Source of the DNA: Spirochaetota bacterium
Lineage (GTDB): Bacteria > Spirochaetota > JAGLSM01
Direction of reading: 5' to 3'
Length of the DNA: 7,772 nt
Assembly (NCBI GenBank): GCA_023135745.1
Contig: JAGLSM010000085.1
Coordinates: forward strand, 1-7,772
Position numbers and translations under genes: made by a program
In this document: one piece after another, positions 6,128-7,772 of the stretch
How the letters are laid out: every line of letters starts with the position of its first letter
Position numbering within the stretch: the stretch's first letter is position 1
The notes under the pieces: model-generated
Database searches by the model: none
Seen by the model: the letters and a program-made list of their open reading frames with translations, nothing else
Told to the model about the DNA's origin: nothing

Positions 6128-6143
6128 TTATCACGTGTGATAA
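6128..6143. promoter_or_regulatory. Perfect dyad TTATCAC-GT-GTGATAA
   Basis: A 7-bp perfect inverted repeat with a 2-base centre has the geometry of a dimeric repressor or activator site. It lies about 190 bases before the 6333 gene but also inside the degenerate - strand gene, so it may be incidental. Confidence 0.25.
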
Positions 6144-6332
6144 CATTGCCTTAGACTTTGACTAAAGTACCTAATGGTTTACCCAAGGATCCAATTATTT
6201 GTGATTTTCTGCCGATGGAATAATATCTTATAATTGATTTTGTGTTTGCGTAAGACACAATTGTAGTAGTTTTTTTTATTTGATCATGTTATTATCGTTA
6301 TAAATTATCGCTTAATGTATTAGGAGTTTAAT

Positions 6333-7499
6333 ATGAGAAAAAGACCGCCTTATTTTATTTTTCTAATAATTATATTATCAATTTTGATTTCTAATTGTAC
6401 AGAAGAACAAACAATAGCATACAATGTTTTTGCTGATGATGATAAAGTTGCTCAAGTTTATAATTGGCTTGAAAATATGCAAATGACAAGTGGAGAGACA
6501 ATCGGTTTACTGCAAACAGAAGAAGATAGTTATTTAGTAAGCACCTATGGTAACGCCATGGCTGCCATAGTCTTTTCAGTTAAAGGTAACTTTTTGCGTG
6601 CAGAACAAATATTTGACTATTATAATGCCCGTCTAAATTCAGAAATGCTGCAACATCCGGGGGGTTATTTTATGTTGCGTTATAGTAGCGGAGTTCCTGT
6701 TAAACAGGAATTTTACCGCTGGATGGGGGATAATGCCTGGCTGCTAATTGCTCTCAATAATTATCATTACTTAAAAGGTGTTAATACTTATACAAACATG
6801 ACTACTGCTATAGAAAACTGGCTGCGTAGCCTTCAAAATCCAACCAATGGAAGTATATGGGGAGGATATGATCCTGATACCAATAAACTCCATGTTGTTA
6901 TTGAAGGAAATATAGATGTATTTAATGCAGTTTATGGATATGATGATTTTCATAAAAATTTATTAAACTATTTTAAAACAGATTGTTGGGAAGCTGGTAC
7001 AACATCTATTATTATACCAAATTATTATTATAAATACTCACTAGATTTACATTCATGGGGATATTGTGCTTTTAGTAGTGATTTTTCCACAGAATTACTC
7101 ACATCAGCTGATCGCTTTGTTTGTACCCAAACTGCTACTGTCAATGGTAAAATCGTGACCGGATATTGCTTTGACGAAGATCGTGATACTATCTGGTTTG
7201 AAGGTACCGGTGAAATGGTAGTTGCCTTTTATACGGCAGGTTTGATCAATCAAGCAGCCTATTATCTCCAGGAAATAGAAAAAGTACTGATTCCAAGTAG
7301 TAAGTATCCTAACAGTGCAGCGTTACCTTATGCATCCAATCCTGGCACTATCTTTGCCCAAAATGGCAATCTTTGGGATGGTGCAGATACTGAACTTAGT
7401 CTGGCGCCTGCAACATGGTATATATTAGCAAAACTTGGTTATGATCCTATGATGCCAGGCAGACGAAGCATTCCTGAAGAAGATAAATTTTGGAAATGA
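6333..7499 (+). CDS. Putative secreted lipoprotein, six-hairpin glycosidase-like
   Basis: The 388-residue protein starts at ATG 6333 with AGGAG at 6322-6326. A basic N-terminus (MRKRPP) precedes a hydrophobic stretch (7-20) and ISNC with C22; Asn before Cys is unusual for a lipobox, so lipidation is likely rather than certain. The rest is helix-rich with repeated W/Y-rich motifs: VYNWLENMQ (42-50), RWMGDNAWLLIALNNYHYLKG (129-149), IENWLRSLQNP then IWGGYDP (160-181), EGNIDVFNAVYGYDD (191-205), TIWFEGTGEMVVAFYTAG (286-303) and LAPATWYILAKLGYDPM (357-373). Regularly spaced helices carrying GDNAWL, 'E-x-N-I-D-x-x-x-A' and 'WFEGT-x-x' motifs are typical of alpha/alpha-barrel (six-hairpin) glycosidase-like proteins. 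It may process a polysaccharide at the cell surface. Substrate and catalytic acid cannot be assigned; D133, E191, D195 and E290 are candidates. It is monocistronic, with a hairpin overlapping its stop. Confidence 0.7.
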   Translation: MRKRPPYFIFLIIILSILISNCTEEQTIAYNVFADDDKVAQVYNWLENMQMTSGETIGLLQTEEDSYLVSTYGNAMAAIVFSVKGNFLRAEQIFDYYNARLNSEMLQHPGGYFMLRYSSGVPVKQEFYRWMGDNAWLLIALNNYHYLKGVNTYTNMTTAIENWLRSLQNPTNGSIWGGYDPDTNKLHVVIEGNIDVFNAVYGYDDFHKNLLNYFKTDCWEAGTTSIIIPNYYYKYSLDLHSWGYCAFSSDFSTELLTSADRFVCTQTATVNGKIVTGYCFDEDRDTIWFEGTGEMVVAFYTAGLINQAAYYLQEIEKVLIPSSKYPNSAALPYASNPGTIFAQNGNLWDGADTELSLAPATWYILAKLGYDPMMPGRRSIPEEDKFWK

Positions 7500-7555
7500 T
7501 ACAGCTGTATAACAGCAATTGCATAAGCATATTAAGCAGTATCACTCTTTTTTTT
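7497..7555 (+). terminator. Probable terminator after the 6333 gene
   Basis: TGATAC-A-GCT at 7497-7506 can pair with AGC-A-GTATCA at 7535-7544, with one A-A mismatch, enclosing smaller palindromes (GCAATTGC at 7515-7522). Eight T residues follow at 7548-7555. The stem begins with the stop codon itself. A perfect local palindrome, ATACAGCTGTAT (7499-7510), competes with this fold. Confidence 0.5.
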
Positions 7556-7566
7556 AGTTGAATACA

Positions 7567-7772
7567 CTACTTACATATCTGAAAATAAACTTCAAAGTGA
7601 TAATTTTTGGTTGCTGCCCGCGGTAAGTATCTGAATGCCTTATCAGGAATTCCTGCCATTCTTCCTGTTTCAAATCCTGAAAAGGAAAAAGCACTGCCAA
7701 TAGAGGGTATTGTTACTGAAGCCCAGGGATAAGTTTGATAGCGTATAACAATAGGTGTTTCTAATTTTTTTT
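7567..7772 (-). CDS. C-terminal part of the same conserved family (second copy, cut by window edge)
   Basis: This segment is the second copy of the 206-bp repeat and carries the last 67 codons of the - strand frame, open from the window edge to a TAG stop at 7567-7569. Compared with the first copy it has Gly for Glu (GRM-A-G-IPDKAF), Ser for Lys (FSFSGFETG) and Ile for Val; the remaining difference is silent. The Gly before IP agrees better with the family pattern as I recall it, so this may be the functional copy and the first the decayed one. Whether the gene is intact depends on sequence outside the window. It is convergent with the putative glycosidase, from which it is separated by the terminator. 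Confidence 0.55.
   Translation of the reverse strand, partial: KKLETPIVIRYQTYPWASVTIPSIGSAFSFSGFETGRMAGIPDKAFRYLPRAATKNYHFEVYFQICK
7567..7772. repeat. 206-bp direct repeat, copy B (continues past window)
   Basis: Same orientation as copy A, offset 1695 bases. Together the copies flank the putative glycosidase gene and could recombine to delete it. Confidence 0.9.

Larger units (their letters stand above)
5872..6288 (-). pseudogene. Degenerate conserved gene with in-frame stop (first copy)
   Basis: Read on the - strand, the frame from 6288 to 5872 gives about 45 protein-like residues (...SIIRYYSIGRKSQ, IIGSLGKPLGTLVKV), then TAA at 6151-6153, then another 91 residues (GNVITRDKQ, SGIIFLNVTRLNEKKL, PIVIRYQTYPWASVTIP, FKGFETGRMAEIPDKAFRY, ATKNYHFEVYFQICK). 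The sense runs straight through the stop, and a single GAA-to-TAA change (VKV-E-GNV) would explain it. An ATG at 6287 is one base out of frame before an A-run, and no ribosome-binding site is visible, so the start is also damaged. The pattern LGxPLGTLV-x-V-x-G with a late G-x-ETG, P-x-AF-x-Y-x-P-x-x-AT, HF-x-x-x-F ending resembles a conserved uncharacterised bacterial family as I recall it. The last 206 bases are repeated at 7567-7772. Confidence 0.6.

Noticed and set aside
6240..6260. Inverted repeat TTGTGT...ACACAA
   Set aside because: A 6-bp stem with a 9-base loop inside the degenerate gene; too weak and no T-run follows it directly.
1..7772. CRISPR arrays, insertion sequences with transposase, toxin-antitoxin pairs, phage genes
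   Set aside because: No regularly spaced short repeats, transposase or integrase motifs, or recognisable toxin or phage proteins were seen on either strand.

Overview
The window looks like a chromosomal segment of an AT-rich, Gram-negative-type bacterium. A family-9 (heptosyltransferase-type) glycosyltransferase points to LPS or a similar cell-surface glycan, and two genes begin with lipoprotein-type signal peptides. The lineage cannot be fixed from sequence alone. The GldG/DUF4340 pair, the class-II PyrF and the PyrE style would fit a deltaproteobacterium-like or spirochaete-like group or a candidate phylum.

Positions 1-3397 (+ strand): the 3' end of a GldG-type ABC transporter auxiliary gene overlaps a DUF4340 membrane-protein gene. 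A palindrome-rich, REP-like spacer follows, then pyrF (orotidine-5'-phosphate decarboxylase) and, 18 bases later, a GT9 glycosyltransferase. A membrane-anchored protein with an SH3-like domain lies on the - strand (3387-4337); its 3' end overlaps the glycosyltransferase tail by 11 bases. pyrE (4459-5019) is divergent from it. pyrF and pyrE catalyse the last two steps of UMP synthesis but are not in one operon here.

Positions 5040-5440: a promoter-like sequence precedes tRNA-Gln(CTG) and tRNA-Glu(CTC), followed by a clear intrinsic terminator. Beyond it is a roughly 130-bp GC-rich island (about 55% GC in very AT-rich DNA) with several perfect hairpins. It ends in a near copy (18/20) of the tRNA-Glu 3' end, as expected for an element associated with or inserted at a tRNA.

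Positions 5584-7772 have an accessory character: a small lipoprotein; a degenerate - strand gene interrupted by one in-frame stop; a 388-residue lipoprotein resembling six-hairpin (alpha/alpha barrel) glycosidases; and a second, 97% identical copy of the end of the degenerate gene, cut by the window edge. The two copies form a 206-bp direct repeat flanking the 388-residue gene.

No complete mobile element, CRISPR array or recognisable defence system is visible. The most unusual signals are the structured tRNA-Glu-linked element and the repeated, partly decayed gene family around the putative glycosidase.
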